A model generated the notes under the pieces. That model did no database searches. It was given only the letters and a program-made list of their open reading frames with translations, and was not told the origin of the DNA. A DNA stretch of 64,000 bases, taken from IMG/VR virus record IMGVR_UViG_3300036770_003984, positions 62,001 to 126,000 of that record. One strand, given 5' to 3'. Both the position numbers and the translations under genes were made by a program. Below are positions 13,326 to 19,635 of the stretch, piece by piece. Positions within the stretch are counted from its first letter, which is position 1, and each line of letters starts with the position of its first letter. This DNA comes from a virus.

Positions 13326-14663
13326 TTAAATTAATATTATTTTTTTAATAATTGTATTCTCATCAATATTAATCTTAACTATATAAATTCCTTTTGACAA
13401 TGAGGATAAATCAATTTGAGATGTCGGATTCTCAATAACAAATTCAACCCCAAGTTCATTAAATAGTGAAATTCTATTAATATTTTTGGTTGTTTTTATA
13501 TTCAATATATCTTTTGTTGGATTGGGATATATTAATATATCATCGTTAATTTTATTTGAGATATTAATAATATTACTATAAGTTATATCACCACTATATT
13601 CAACAATTTTAAGTCTATAATAATTTTCTGAGTAAGTCAAATCATCAATATAATTCATTGTTAAATCATAAGGATAAATCTCAGAAATGGGATACAAATC
13701 ATAACCATTTGAACTCTTCTCCAACTCAATATAATTGACCTCTGTGACATCATCAAGTGTCCATTGAAGATTGACATCATCGTTGATTTTTGTCCCCTTA
13801 AATTCAATTATACCAATTGGTAATATTGTCCCACAATCAACCAATGTTGTTGATGAACCAATATTAATTGGGTCTAATAAGTTTGAATAATTATAAGTCC
13901 CCATTCTTAATGAATTTATAAAATATCTATTGGCATCATTATTTGGTTGACCTGGAGTTTCATTTGTTGGGGTAACACCTCTACTGAAATTGACTTTTGC
14001 TCCAAAACTACCACTATTGAAAAAATAATTTCTTTGCAATCCACTCCCTGTTATAATATTAAAAGATGAACCACCAAATGGAAAAGTGGGAAATGGGGTT
14101 GACACATCACCATATGAAAATCCGTGAAAAAATGAACCATTTGGACTTCTAACTTGTGCGGCATCACCATCATTTCTAAATCCAACCCTATCCCAAATTC
14201 TTGTTGCGGCATAACTAACTGGAGTATACAATGGATTTGTTGTTGTTGGTAAATTTGATGTATTATCCAAACACAAATCACTTATTGGTAAAATATAAAC
14301 ACAATCACCATCAAAATCTAATGGGTCTGGAGTTATCCCAAAAGTGGGATTAACATCAGCGCTATTATAAATTAAAATAATTGACCCAGGTTTTACATTG
14401 GATAAACATCCTGGTTTAATTCTTATATGACCTTGAGCAGTACCAACCCCACTTAAAACACCTTCAAAATCTCCATTATTATCATCTATTATCCATCCAC
14501 CCAAGTCTACACTTATTGTAGGGTTTGAAGTCGAGCCAATAACAACTAACTCAAAATATTCTCTGTTTCCAGAATCACCATTTGATATTTCATTTATTAT
14601 AAGACCTTGGGAATAAATTAAAAAAGGTAAAAAGATTAGTAAAATTAAATAGAAAATTTTCAT
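13326..14663 (-). CDS. secreted lamin-tail-domain protein with type IX secretion sorting tail
   Basis: 445 residues. Signal peptide MKIFYLILLIFLPFLIYSQ. Residues about 20-150 read GLIINEISNGDSGNREYFEL and GGWIIDDNNGDFEG, the pattern of a lamin tail (LTD) domain. Residues about 285-365 (ECD-like strands, NYYRLKIVEY) look like a fibronectin-type linker. The C-terminal 75 residues (ILIYPNPTKDILNIKTTK, LFNELG, SLSKGIYIVKI) match the Por/type IX secretion sorting domain restricted to Bacteroidota. The product should cross the inner membrane by Sec and the outer membrane by the host T9SS, ending at or beyond the cell surface. A phage gene with this signal is unusual and identifies the host phylum. 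Confidence 0.85.
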   Translation of the reverse strand: MKIFYLILLIFLPFLIYSQGLIINEISNGDSGNREYFELVVIGSTSNPTISVDLGGWIIDDNNGDFEGVLSGVGTAQGHIRIKPGCLSNVKPGSIILIYNSADVNPTFGITPDPLDFDGDCVYILPISDLCLDNTSNLPTTTNPLYTPVSYAATRIWDRVGFRNDGDAAQVRSPNGSFFHGFSYGDVSTPFPTFPFGGSSFNIITGSGLQRNYFFNSGSFGAKVNFSRGVTPTNETPGQPNNDANRYFINSLRMGTYNYSNLLDPINIGSSTTLVDCGTILPIGIIEFKGTKINDDVNLQWTLDDVTEVNYIELEKSSNGYDLYPISEIYPYDLTMNYIDDLTYSENYYRLKIVEYSGDITYSNIINISNKINDDILIYPNPTKDILNIKTTKNINRISLFNELGVEFVIENPTSQIDLSSLSKGIYIVKINIDENTIIKKIILI

Positions 14664-14674
14664 AGTTTAAACGA

Positions 14675-14986
14675 TTATTCATTAATAGAGCTGTACTCTC
14701 TCAATAAATAGTCGGTAAAATCTTCCACACTTTCAACATTAACTTCAATTTCATCATACCAAATCTTTTTTTCAATATTTTCATACAACCACCAACCAAC
14801 TAAATCCTGTATCCATCCGTATTGTTCGTCTTTTTCTTTTCTGAGAATGGTCGGAATAGACTTCTCAAGCTGGGACGTGGTATTGTTAAAGTCAAGTAAA
14901 TCAACTCCCATATCATACAACTTGTGCACTTTTTCATCGTGTTCCTTGATTTTCTTTAATGTTTCGATTATGTAATCCCTTACCAT
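14675..14986 (-). CDS. hypothetical protein, 103 aa
   Basis: MVRDYIIETLKKIKEHDEKV, helical and acidic, with GWIQDLVGWWLYENIEKKIW in the middle and an acidic tail. No motif recognised. First gene of the leftward string that runs to 11584. Confidence 0.6.
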   Translation of the reverse strand: MVRDYIIETLKKIKEHDEKVHKLYDMGVDLLDFNNTTSQLEKSIPTILRKEKDEQYGWIQDLVGWWLYENIEKKIWYDEIEVNVESVEDFTDYLLREYSSINE

Positions 14987-15022
14987 AATAAATATTATTT
15001 AATTGTTAAATTTTTAAATTTG

Positions 15023-15097
15023 CGAGAACGATAGGACTTGAACCTATAACCTGTGGGTCTGGAATCCACTGCTCTAATCCAATTGAGCTACATTCCC
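15023..15097 (-). tRNA. tRNA-Trp(CCA)
   Basis: 75 nt. Acceptor GGGAATG/CGTTCTC with G73, anticodon arm GTGGA-TTCCAGA-CCCAC giving CCA (one A-C mismatch at the loop end), T arm ATAGG-TTCAAGT-CCTAT. Confidence 0.85.
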
Positions 15098-15125
15098 ATA
15101 TGTTTTGTAAAGATAATAATAACTT

Positions 15126-15875
15126 TTAAATATTTCCGTATTTCTTATTCCAAATTTCAATATTTTCAAGTAGTTCGGATAATGTTAAAGACGATTTACC
15201 ATTTTTAGACGAATTATCCGAAAATAAAAGTAATTCACAATTTGCTGGATGAGATAAAATATTAGGGTCTATTTTATTTCTATAACCTTCCATCACTGAA
15301 TATTTATGGTCTTTTGTGACACCAACCAAATTATTTTTTTTATTTGTTGGGGAATACCATCCATATTGTTCAATTAAAATTAAATCAAATTCTTGTGGAT
15401 AATCCTTTACATTAAATTGAAAAGTACAAGAAGGTCTATAATATTGATAATACTCTAACCTACAATTAGTACAAACAATTTTGTACTTTTCAATAACTTT
15501 ATTATTACAAATCCTACAAGTTTTTATTTTTCCAACTTTAGGTTTAGTAGGGTTTGTCGGTTTAGTTGGTTTACTTTTTAATGTTTTTGAGATTTTATTT
15601 TTAGTTTCTTCACTATGTTTACGTTTTTTATTATTAAACGTTGTTGAACAAGATGAATTACAAAATAATTTGTTTTTACTTAAATAAGACTCAAATGTAT
15701 TTCCACAATTTTTACAAGTTTTATTTGTTGTATAAACTACTTGTAAACCTAATCTAAACATTTTGTTAGTTATCGTTTTATACGTAACTCCAAAAATTTC
15801 AGCAATCCTATTTGGTTTTAAACCTTGATTAACCAAATCAATTAATTTTTCAATATCGTTATCATTCCATTTCAT
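15126..15875 (-). CDS. homing-endonuclease-like protein (HTH, NUMOD3 and HNH-like)
   Basis: Start chosen at ATG 15875 (MKWNDNDIEKLIDLVNQGL). An N-terminal helix-turn-helix-like stretch (NRIAEIFGVTYKTITNKMFR) is followed by CKNCGNTF...FCNSSC, then KHSEETKNKISKTLK, the NUMOD3 DNA-binding motif, then CRICNN...CTNC. The C-terminal part (VTKDHKYSVMEGYRNKIDP and HPANCELL) carries the His and Asn spacing of a degenerate HNH nuclease. It lies between tRNA-Trp and a class II GCA tRNA, a usual kind of location for homing genes. 250 residues. Confidence 0.75.
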   Translation of the reverse strand: MKWNDNDIEKLIDLVNQGLKPNRIAEIFGVTYKTITNKMFRLGLQVVYTTNKTCKNCGNTFESYLSKNKLFCNSSCSTTFNNKKRKHSEETKNKISKTLKSKPTKPTNPTKPKVGKIKTCRICNNKVIEKYKIVCTNCRLEYYQYYRPSCTFQFNVKDYPQEFDLILIEQYGWYSPTNKKNNLVGVTKDHKYSVMEGYRNKIDPNILSHPANCELLLFSDNSSKNGKSSLTLSELLENIEIWNKKYGNI

Positions 15876-15927
15876 AAATATAAATATCAACAAAATGAGT
15901 AAAAATAACTAACTGAACTATTTTTTG

Positions 15928-16013
15928 AGGTCGGGGAGGGATTTGAACCCACGATGAATTTTTCATTCGATAGTTTTGCAGACTAGTGCCTTAACCAACT
16001 CGGCCACCCGACC
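15928..16013 (-). tRNA. class II tRNA with GCA (Cys) anticodon
   Basis: 86 nt. Acceptor GGTCGGG/CCCGACC with T73, Ser/Leu-like D arm GTGGCCGAGTTGGTTAAGGC, anticodon arm with loop CTGCAAA giving GCA, and a long variable arm (GAATGAAAAATTC hairpin). tRNA-Cys usually has a short variable region, so this could be an unusual tRNA-Cys or a Ser-type body with a Cys anticodon. Confidence 0.75.
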
Positions 16014-16028
16014 CTATTGTTTCTTTTT

Positions 16029-16240
16029 TAATCCCCCAACTTCACCCCACTCGTCAGTGGGGGATTGGTTGAGTTAAGCTTCCTAACTTATACCTTGGGC
16101 TATTCGTTTACAAGCAACAAGACCACAGCAGTGAGCAGTTCTTATGGGATGCCTCGTGGTACTATTATAACATAAAGAACAATTACCTACTAGCACCTCA
16201 CACCGAAATTGTAGGCAGGCTCGGTCCCTTAATTGTTCAA
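16029..16240 (-). ncRNA. candidate structured RNA, about 210 nt
   Basis: Non-coding between a GCA tRNA and a lipoprotein gene. A 9-bp stem GAACAATTA (16177-16185)/TAATTGTTC (16230-16238) closes one domain containing CCGA/TCGG. On the other side AATCCCCC/GGGGGATT encloses CCCCAC-tcgtca-GTGGGG, and ACCAC/GTGGT and TTATG/CATAA can pair between. Not a match to RNA classes I know by signature. Strand assumed from neighbours. Confidence 0.4.
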
Positions 16241-16244
16241 ATCT

Positions 16245-16493
16245 TTATTTCACGATTGTTTGTATTTCAAAATTTTTGGAGTTTTTATCATTACTCTTGT
16301 GAGTCACAGAACCATTACAAGTTGTAAAATACTTGTACCCATTATCCCAAAATCGATATACTTTACACCCATCGACCTCAAATAGAAGTTCAACTCTATA
16401 ATTCACATTATCTGTTTTTAGTTCTTCTAAACCTTCTCTTTGACAACTAAGGAATAATACAGATACCAAACCAAGAAATAATATTTTTTTCAT
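16245..16493 (-). CDS. small lipoprotein, 82 aa
   Basis: MKKILFLGLVSVLFLSCQRE has a clear signal and lipobox (LFLSC, Cys17). The mature domain is about 65 residues and beta-rich (YRVELLFEVDGCKVYRFWDN, then GYKYFTTCNGSVTH) with two Cys that could form a disulfide. Probably anchored in the host cell envelope, where it might act in superinfection exclusion, which is speculation. Confidence 0.7.
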   Translation of the reverse strand: MKKILFLGLVSVLFLSCQREGLEELKTDNVNYRVELLFEVDGCKVYRFWDNGYKYFTTCNGSVTHKSNDKNSKNFEIQTIVK

Positions 16494-16522
16494 TTTTTTT
16501 ATATTTTAAAAATCATTTAATG

Positions 16523-16607
16523 TGTCCTTACCTAGATTCGAACTAGGATTATACTTCTCGTCTCCACTTTGTAAGAGTGGGATGTTTAACCATTACACCA
16601 TAAGGAC
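16523..16607 (-). tRNA. tRNA-Val(UAC) with enlarged variable region
   Basis: 85 nt. Acceptor GTCCTTA/TAAGGAC with A73, anticodon arm CCACT-CTTACAA-AGTGG giving UAC, T arm CCTAG-TTCGAAT-CTAGG. About 16 nt lie between anticodon and T stems where Val tRNAs normally have five, one of several enlarged variable regions in this array. Confidence 0.8.
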
Positions 16608-16629
16608 TATTTATAAAAGAATGATTGGG

Positions 16630-16746
16630 CTATACTGATAATTGTACTCCAATAGAACCGAGACCGCGTATCTTAGTTACCTTTCCTAGTTTACAGTCAA
16701 AGTCCTGAACTTTCGTTCCATTCTTAATTTTTATTTTCAGACCCAT
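16630..16746 (-). CDS. hypothetical protein, 38 aa
   Basis: ATG at 16746 gives MGLKIKIKNGTKVQDFDCKL, a short beta-rich SH3-like peptide ending GSIGVQLSV. The frame stays open further upstream, but that would run through tRNA-Lys, so the internal start is preferred. Function unknown. Confidence 0.45.
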   Translation of the reverse strand: MGLKIKIKNGTKVQDFDCKLGKVTKIRGLGSIGVQLSV

Positions 16747-16809
16747 AATGTCAAAAAATATTTCTACTATTTTATAATAACACCTTTCGATAAGTGACTT
16801 ATTGTGTTG

Positions 16810-16884
16810 TGACCCTGGGGAGATTCGAACTCCCGCTCCCAATATTAAAAGTATTGTGCTTTAAACCAGCTAAGCTACAGGGTC
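16810..16884 (-). tRNA. tRNA-Lys(UUU)
   Basis: 75 nt. Acceptor GACCCTG/CAGGGTC with A73, anticodon arm CAATA-CTTTTAA-TATTG giving UUU, T arm CGGGA-GTTCGAAT-CTCCC region canonical. Confidence 0.9.
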
Positions 16885-16974
16885 ATTTTCTTGTTTCTTA
16901 ATGTAGTTGTTGTACTTATTTCTAAGCATTTCATAAAACTTGGATGAACTTGGTTTTCTAATTGTCCGTTTCAT
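16870..16974 (-). CDS. possible 34-aa basic peptide
   Basis: ATG at 16974 gives MKRTIRKPSSSKFYEMLRNK, overlapping the end of the 75-residue gene by 17 bases and stopping inside the 5' part of tRNA-Lys. The overlap with a tRNA argues against it; the sensible composition argues for. Weak call. Confidence 0.25.
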   Translation of the reverse strand: MKRTIRKPSSSKFYEMLRNKYNNYIKKQENDPVA

Positions 16975-17185
16975 TTGTTATTTTTTTAAGTGAGTTACAT
17001 CTACATAACACATTGAAGTAATGAATTGGTTCCATATGGTAGTTATTTTTGTCATCCAAATAAATCACCACCTCCATATCCACAATTGCCCTAATTTCGA
17101 TGTGTTTATTGTTTGGATTATCTTCACTATAATCAATAAACAACTTATCACCAACCTTAAATTCACCAATTTTTACATTAACCAT
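16958..17185 (-). CDS. hypothetical SH3-like protein, 75 aa
   Basis: MVNVKIGEFKVGDKLFIDYS, then HIEIRAIVDMEVVIYLDDKN, consistent with a small beta barrel. Situated between tRNA-Asn and tRNA-Lys. No family recognised. Confidence 0.55.
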   Translation of the reverse strand: MVNVKIGEFKVGDKLFIDYSEDNPNNKHIEIRAIVDMEVVIYLDDKNNYHMEPIHYFNVLCRCNSLKKITNETDN

Positions 17186-17201
17186 AATTTATTAAAATTT
17201 G

Positions 17202-17274
17202 CGTCCCAGGTAGGATTCGAACCTACGACAACTTGATTAACAGTCAAGGGCTACTACCACTGAGCTACTGAGAC
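17202..17274 (-). tRNA. tRNA-Asn(GUU)
   Basis: 73 nt. Acceptor GTCTCAG/CTGGGAC with G73, anticodon arm CTTGA-CTGTTAA-TCAAG giving GUU, T arm GTAGG-TTCGAAT-CCTAC. Confidence 0.9.
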
Positions 17275-17282
17275 ATTTGTTG

Positions 17283-17359
17283 TCGGCAAGATAGGAATCG
17301 AACCTATATGTAACCAATTAACCTTTCTACCGTGTATCAGACGGAGGGTATACTTGCCG
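17283..17359 (-). ncRNA. tRNA-like element without canonical D arm (Ile-like GAU)
   Basis: 77 nt. Acceptor CGGCAAG/CTTGCCG with A73 and T arm ATAGG-TTCGATT-CCTAT are perfect. Only nine nt separate the acceptor from a CCGT-CTGATAC-ACGG arm that shows GAU in the anticodon position. A D-loop-like GGTTAATTGGTTA follows instead of preceding that arm. Paralogous to the next element. Confidence 0.5.
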
Positions 17360-17372
17360 TATTATAATTCTG

Positions 17373-17449
17373 TAGGAAAGATGGGGTTCGAACCCATATG
17401 TTACCAGTTACCCTTTCTACGGCGTATAAGGCTGAGGGGATACTTTCCT
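17373..17449 (-). ncRNA. tRNA-like element without canonical D arm (UAU-like)
   Basis: 77 nt, aligned base for base with the element at 17283: acceptor AGGAAAG/CTTTCCT with A73, T arm ATGGG-TTCGAAC-CCCAT, and a CAGC-CTTATAC-GCCG arm that would show UAU, with a mismatch. GGTAACTGGTAAC follows. Acceptor and T stems differ from the sister by compensating changes, which supports that they are functional. Confidence 0.5.
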
Positions 17450-17457
17450 AAATGTTG

Positions 17458-17542
17458 TAGAGTAGACAGGACTTGAACCTGCAGCGTCACTATGACCCTT
17501 GTTCCCAAAACAAGACGGCTTCCATTTACCGGGTACTACTCT
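17458..17542 (-). tRNA. tRNA-Pro(UGG) with enlarged variable region
   Basis: 85 nt. Acceptor AGAGTAG/CTACTCT with A73, anticodon arm CTTGT-TTTGGGA-ACAAG giving UGG, T loop TTCAAGT. A GTCA-tag-TGAC hairpin forms an extra arm in the variable region, not usual for tRNA-Pro. Confidence 0.8.
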
Positions 17543-17690
17543 ATATTATTAAACCATATATAAATCCAAACAAAAGAACAATTAGAAATATAATTCCAAC
17601 TATAAACAAGTCTGAGTTCTTTGTTTTGTAAGACAAAATTAAGAATAAGATTCCAATAATCAAAAATAAAAGACCAATAATTACTAACAT
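17541..17690 (-). CDS. small membrane protein, 49 aa
   Basis: ATG at 17690 gives MLVIIGLLFLIIGILFLILS, a short polar loop (YKTKNSD) and a second helix. A two-helix hairpin filling the whole protein. It stops two bases into tRNA-Pro. No family recognised. Confidence 0.5.
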   Translation of the reverse strand: MLVIIGLLFLIIGILFLILSYKTKNSDLFIVGIIFLIVLLFGFIYGLII

Positions 17691-17693
17691 TTT

Positions 17694-17870
17694 TTAATTA
17701 TTTTTATCATATAAAATCCAAAAACGTAAACTAACCATAAACCAAATTTGAGAACCTAATAGCCAAAACCAAGTCATTAAATCTCGGTCATATTCTATTT
17801 CGTAGACAAATAGACAAAAATATCCTATACCTATTAAAAGCGAAAAAAGTGCAGAAATTTTATTTTTCAT
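17694..17870 (-). CDS. small membrane protein, 58 aa
   Basis: ATG at 17870 gives MKNKISALFSLLIGIGYFCL, a loop with EIEYDRD, then a Trp-rich second helix (TWFWLLGSQIWFMVSL). Three bases separate it from the next small membrane gene, so the pair is probably co-translated. Unknown function. Confidence 0.5.
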   Translation of the reverse strand: MKNKISALFSLLIGIGYFCLFVYEIEYDRDLMTWFWLLGSQIWFMVSLRFWILYDKNN

Positions 17871-17881
17871 ATTAGTTTGTT

Positions 17882-18094
17882 TTAATTTTCATCTTTAATT
17901 AAATCTAATACCCATTGTAAGAGTAATATTTTTTCTTTAAAAGAATGTTCAAAATCTTGACACATTACAAAAGATGGGTCACCCTCTTTTATAGTTTCTT
18001 CTGTCCATTTAAAATTTATTTGTCTATCTTTCCAATACTTCACACGTTTTTCAAACTCTTCTATTTTTTCAAGTATTTTTTTTCTTGCGTTCAT
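17882..18094 (-). CDS. hypothetical coiled-coil protein, 70 aa
   Basis: MNARKKILEKIEEFEKRVKY, then WKDRQINFKWTEETIKEGDP, helical throughout and amphipathic. First of three short genes running into tRNA-Pro. Similar small helical proteins are frequent in phages but I cannot name the family. Confidence 0.6.
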   Translation of the reverse strand: MNARKKILEKIEEFEKRVKYWKDRQINFKWTEETIKEGDPSFVMCQDFEHSFKEKILLLQWVLDLIKDEN

Positions 18095-18121
18095 TATATT
18101 TTAATTTTATAGTTTAAAAAA

Positions 18122-18248
18122 TAGTCCTGACAGGATTCGAACCTGTATTATGTGTGGACTCGAACCACTTTGAAAGGTGTTTCCTTTCCTGTAAACCCAG
18201 TACAGCTCCCAATATCTGAGAGGCGTCTACCAATTCCGCCACAGGACT
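18122..18248 (-). ncRNA. Leu-type tRNA-like element 6 (127 nt)
   Basis: Acceptor AGTCCTG/CAGGACT, D region GGCGGAATTGGTAGACGC, T arm ACAGG-TTCGAAT-CCTGT. A proper 5-bp, 7-nt arm exists (CTCTC-AGATATT-GGGAG) but lacks U33. It is followed by three hairpins in place of a variable arm: CTGTA/TACAG, GAAAGG/CCTTTC and a second T-arm-like GTGG-TTCGAGT-CCAC. Confidence 0.6.
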
Positions 18249-18254
18249 AAAATT

Positions 18255-18401
18255 CTACCATCTTACATATACACTAAAAAATAATAGTGCAATTGTGAAC
18301 ACTCGTTTTGTCCGACTGTGTGGGGTTCGTTGATATGACAATCCCAAATCGAACCACCATTCTTTATTGTCTAGTGTATTTAATGTGATTTCAACTTTCA
18401 T
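18255..18401 (-). CDS. hypothetical protein with C-terminal hydrophobic segment, 48 aa
   Basis: ATG at 18401 gives MKVEITLNTLDNKEWWFDLG, then a basic stretch and a hydrophobic end (FTIALLFFSVYVRW). Lies between two Leu-type tRNA-like elements on the same strand. No family recognised; short length lowers confidence. Confidence 0.45.
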   Translation of the reverse strand: MKVEITLNTLDNKEWWFDLGLSYQRTPHSRTKRVFTIALLFFSVYVRW

Positions 18402-18416
18402 AACTTTTAATTTTTG

Positions 18417-18546
18417 TAGTCCTGACAGGATTCGAACCCGTATTAAGCTACATATTGTTTATGTTAGACCTTTCGCTCCAATCCTAGTATTAAGGAGTGT
18501 CTGAACATTCAATCTTCACTCTACCCTTAGCTTTCGCCACAGGACT
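18417..18546 (-). ncRNA. Leu-type tRNA-like element 7 (130 nt)
   Basis: Acceptor AGTCCTG/CAGGACT with A73; T arm ACGGG-TTCGAAT-CCTGT. The D region is altered to GGCGAAAGCTAAGGG. The centre forms a long stem TAAGG-gta-GAGTG paired with CACTC-CTTA. No ordinary anticodon arm. Confidence 0.55.
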
Positions 18547-18554
18547 AAATTTAT

Positions 18555-18689
18555 TTAAAGTACACCAATTGCTTTTAATACAAATGGCGTTATTGCACAA
18601 GTAAGAACCAATAAATAAAACCACATTGGCATTACTCCGCTAATTTCGTTTCCTACTTTTCTATTTAAAAACTCTTTAAGCTCTTTCAT
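18555..18689 (-). CDS. small membrane protein, 44 aa
   Basis: ATG at 18689 gives MKELKEFLNRKVGNEISGVM and a single membrane helix (MWFYLLVLTCAITPFVL). Lies between tRNA-like elements 7 and 8. No family recognised. Confidence 0.5.
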   Translation of the reverse strand: MKELKEFLNRKVGNEISGVMPMWFYLLVLTCAITPFVLKAIGVL

Positions 18690-18712
18690 AACTTTTATTT
18701 TTTAATTTTTTG

Positions 18713-18860
18713 TAGTCCTGACAGGATTCGAACCTGTAAAAATTAAGCATGTACTCGTCACTCGGATAATCTGTACAACACTATGACTTTGCATATTTAC
18801 TCCGAGAAAATATACTGCCTTAGTTATCTTAATAGCGTCTACCAATTCCGCCATAGGACT
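18713..18860 (-). ncRNA. Leu-type tRNA-like element 8 with potential kissing loops (148 nt)
   Basis: Acceptor AGTCCTA/CAGGACT, D region GGCGGAATTGGTAGACGC, T arm ACAGG-TTCGAAT-CCTGT. ATTAAG/CTTAAT closes a central domain. Within it hairpin ATATTT/AAATAT exposes CTCGG in its loop and hairpin TGTAC/GTACA exposes CCGAG in its loop, so the two loops can pair. Confidence 0.6.
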
Positions 18861-18932
18861 ATTGTATCACAAAATTACGATTTCATTTTCTAATTTCCAA
18901 ACACTTTGGAATATTTTTTTATTCATTTAAAA

Positions 18933-19000
18933 TGATTAGGTGGGTCGCTCATCTCCACTGTCTGCATTCCTTTGAGTTATGAACTCAACTGCTCTAATCT
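18933..19000 (-). ncRNA. Met-like tRNA remnant or minimal tRNA
   Basis: Contains TTAGAGCAG followed by a perfect anticodon arm TTGAG-TTCATAA-CTCAA (CAU), as in tRNA-Met. A short GATTAG/CTAATC stem closes the ends, but the 5' half of the D arm is missing and the T arm lacks the TTCGA loop. Probably a tRNA-Met in which both outer arms have been rebuilt or lost. Confidence 0.4.
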
Positions 19001-19016
19001 TATTAAGATTTTTCTG

Positions 19017-19103
19017 CGGAGGACAGAGGACACGAACCCCACACCATACTTGGTGCCACTCGCTTAGCAGGCGGTGGTAACGACCCTGATTACTTTATCC
19101 TCC
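19017..19103 (-). tRNA. tRNA-Ser(GCU)
   Basis: 87 nt class II. Acceptor GGAGGAT/GTCCTCC with G73, anticodon CGC-CTGCTAA-GCG giving GCU, variable arm CACCA-agta-TGGTG, T loop TTCGTGT. Confidence 0.85.
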
Positions 19104-19108
19104 AATTG

Positions 19109-19339
19109 TTAACGTATGTGAACTCTGTCGTGGTCAGTTCCAACTATAACTGATACCTCATTTATAGTGTCATAATCTCCACCATAATCAATATCAATGG
19201 TTACTTCATAGTCATTATAACCTTCATCAGCTAATTCTTGTAATTTATCAATTAACCATTTTACAGTCTTAACTTTAGGTTTCACTGGTGTTTTTTCGGG
19301 TACATACCACACCCCATTTATTTGAATCCTATTTTCCAT
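19109..19339 (-). CDS. hypothetical protein, 76 aa
   Basis: MENRIQINGVWYVPEKTPVK, then TVKWLIDKLQELADEGYNDY and EVTIDIDYGGDYDTINEVSV. The helix followed by acidic strands (LIDKLQELADEGYNDYEV) is a pattern often seen in small phage proteins of unknown role. Upstream of tRNA-Ser(GCU) on the same strand. Confidence 0.6.
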   Translation of the reverse strand: MENRIQINGVWYVPEKTPVKPKVKTVKWLIDKLQELADEGYNDYEVTIDIDYGGDYDTINEVSVIVGTDHDRVHIR

Positions 19340-19422
19340 ATTTTTAATTATTTTTGTTTAAGGTTATCATTTACATAAACCTATCCAATAATTATTTAGT
19401 TCCAAGATTTAAATTTTTTTTG

Positions 19423-19545
19423 TAGTCTTGATAGGATTTGAACCTATACGATAACTGAGAACTGATTTACCCTGCTAATAGTTTAAAGGAGATTCACCTT
19501 CCAGCTAAGTTATCACAGCTGCGTCTACCATTCCGCCACAAGACT
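19423..19545 (-). ncRNA. Leu-type tRNA-like element 9 (123 nt)
   Basis: Acceptor AGTCTTG/CAAGACT fully paired with A73, D region GGCGGAATGGTAGACGC, T arm ATAGG-TTCAAAT-CCTAT. Centre closed by GATAACT/AGTTATC and containing hairpins AGCT/AGCT and AAGG-tgaatct-CCTT. The acceptor covaries relative to the other copies (T-A changes on both sides), supporting selection on the structure. Confidence 0.6.
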
Positions 19546-19553
19546 GAGTTTTG

Positions 19554-19626
19554 TAGTCCCAGCCCGATTTGAACGGGCATCTTATCATCCGTAGTGATAG
19601 ATTCTAATCCATTGAACTATGGGACT
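19554..19626 (-). tRNA. tRNA-Arg(ACG)
   Basis: 73 nt. Acceptor AGTCCCA/TGGGACT with A73, anticodon arm TATCA-CTACGGA-TGATA giving ACG, T arm GCCCG-TTCAAAT-CGGGC. Confidence 0.9.
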
Positions 19627-19635
19627 AAATATTTG

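Noticed and set aside
14051-14281. 76-residue second frame inside the T9SS protein gene
   Set aside because: Overlapping out-of-frame reading with no start signal and no recognisable domain.
5660-19545. Group I introns in the expanded Leu-type elements
   Set aside because: Inserts are at most about 100 nt, lack P, Q, R, S core signatures, and do not split a standard anticodon loop.
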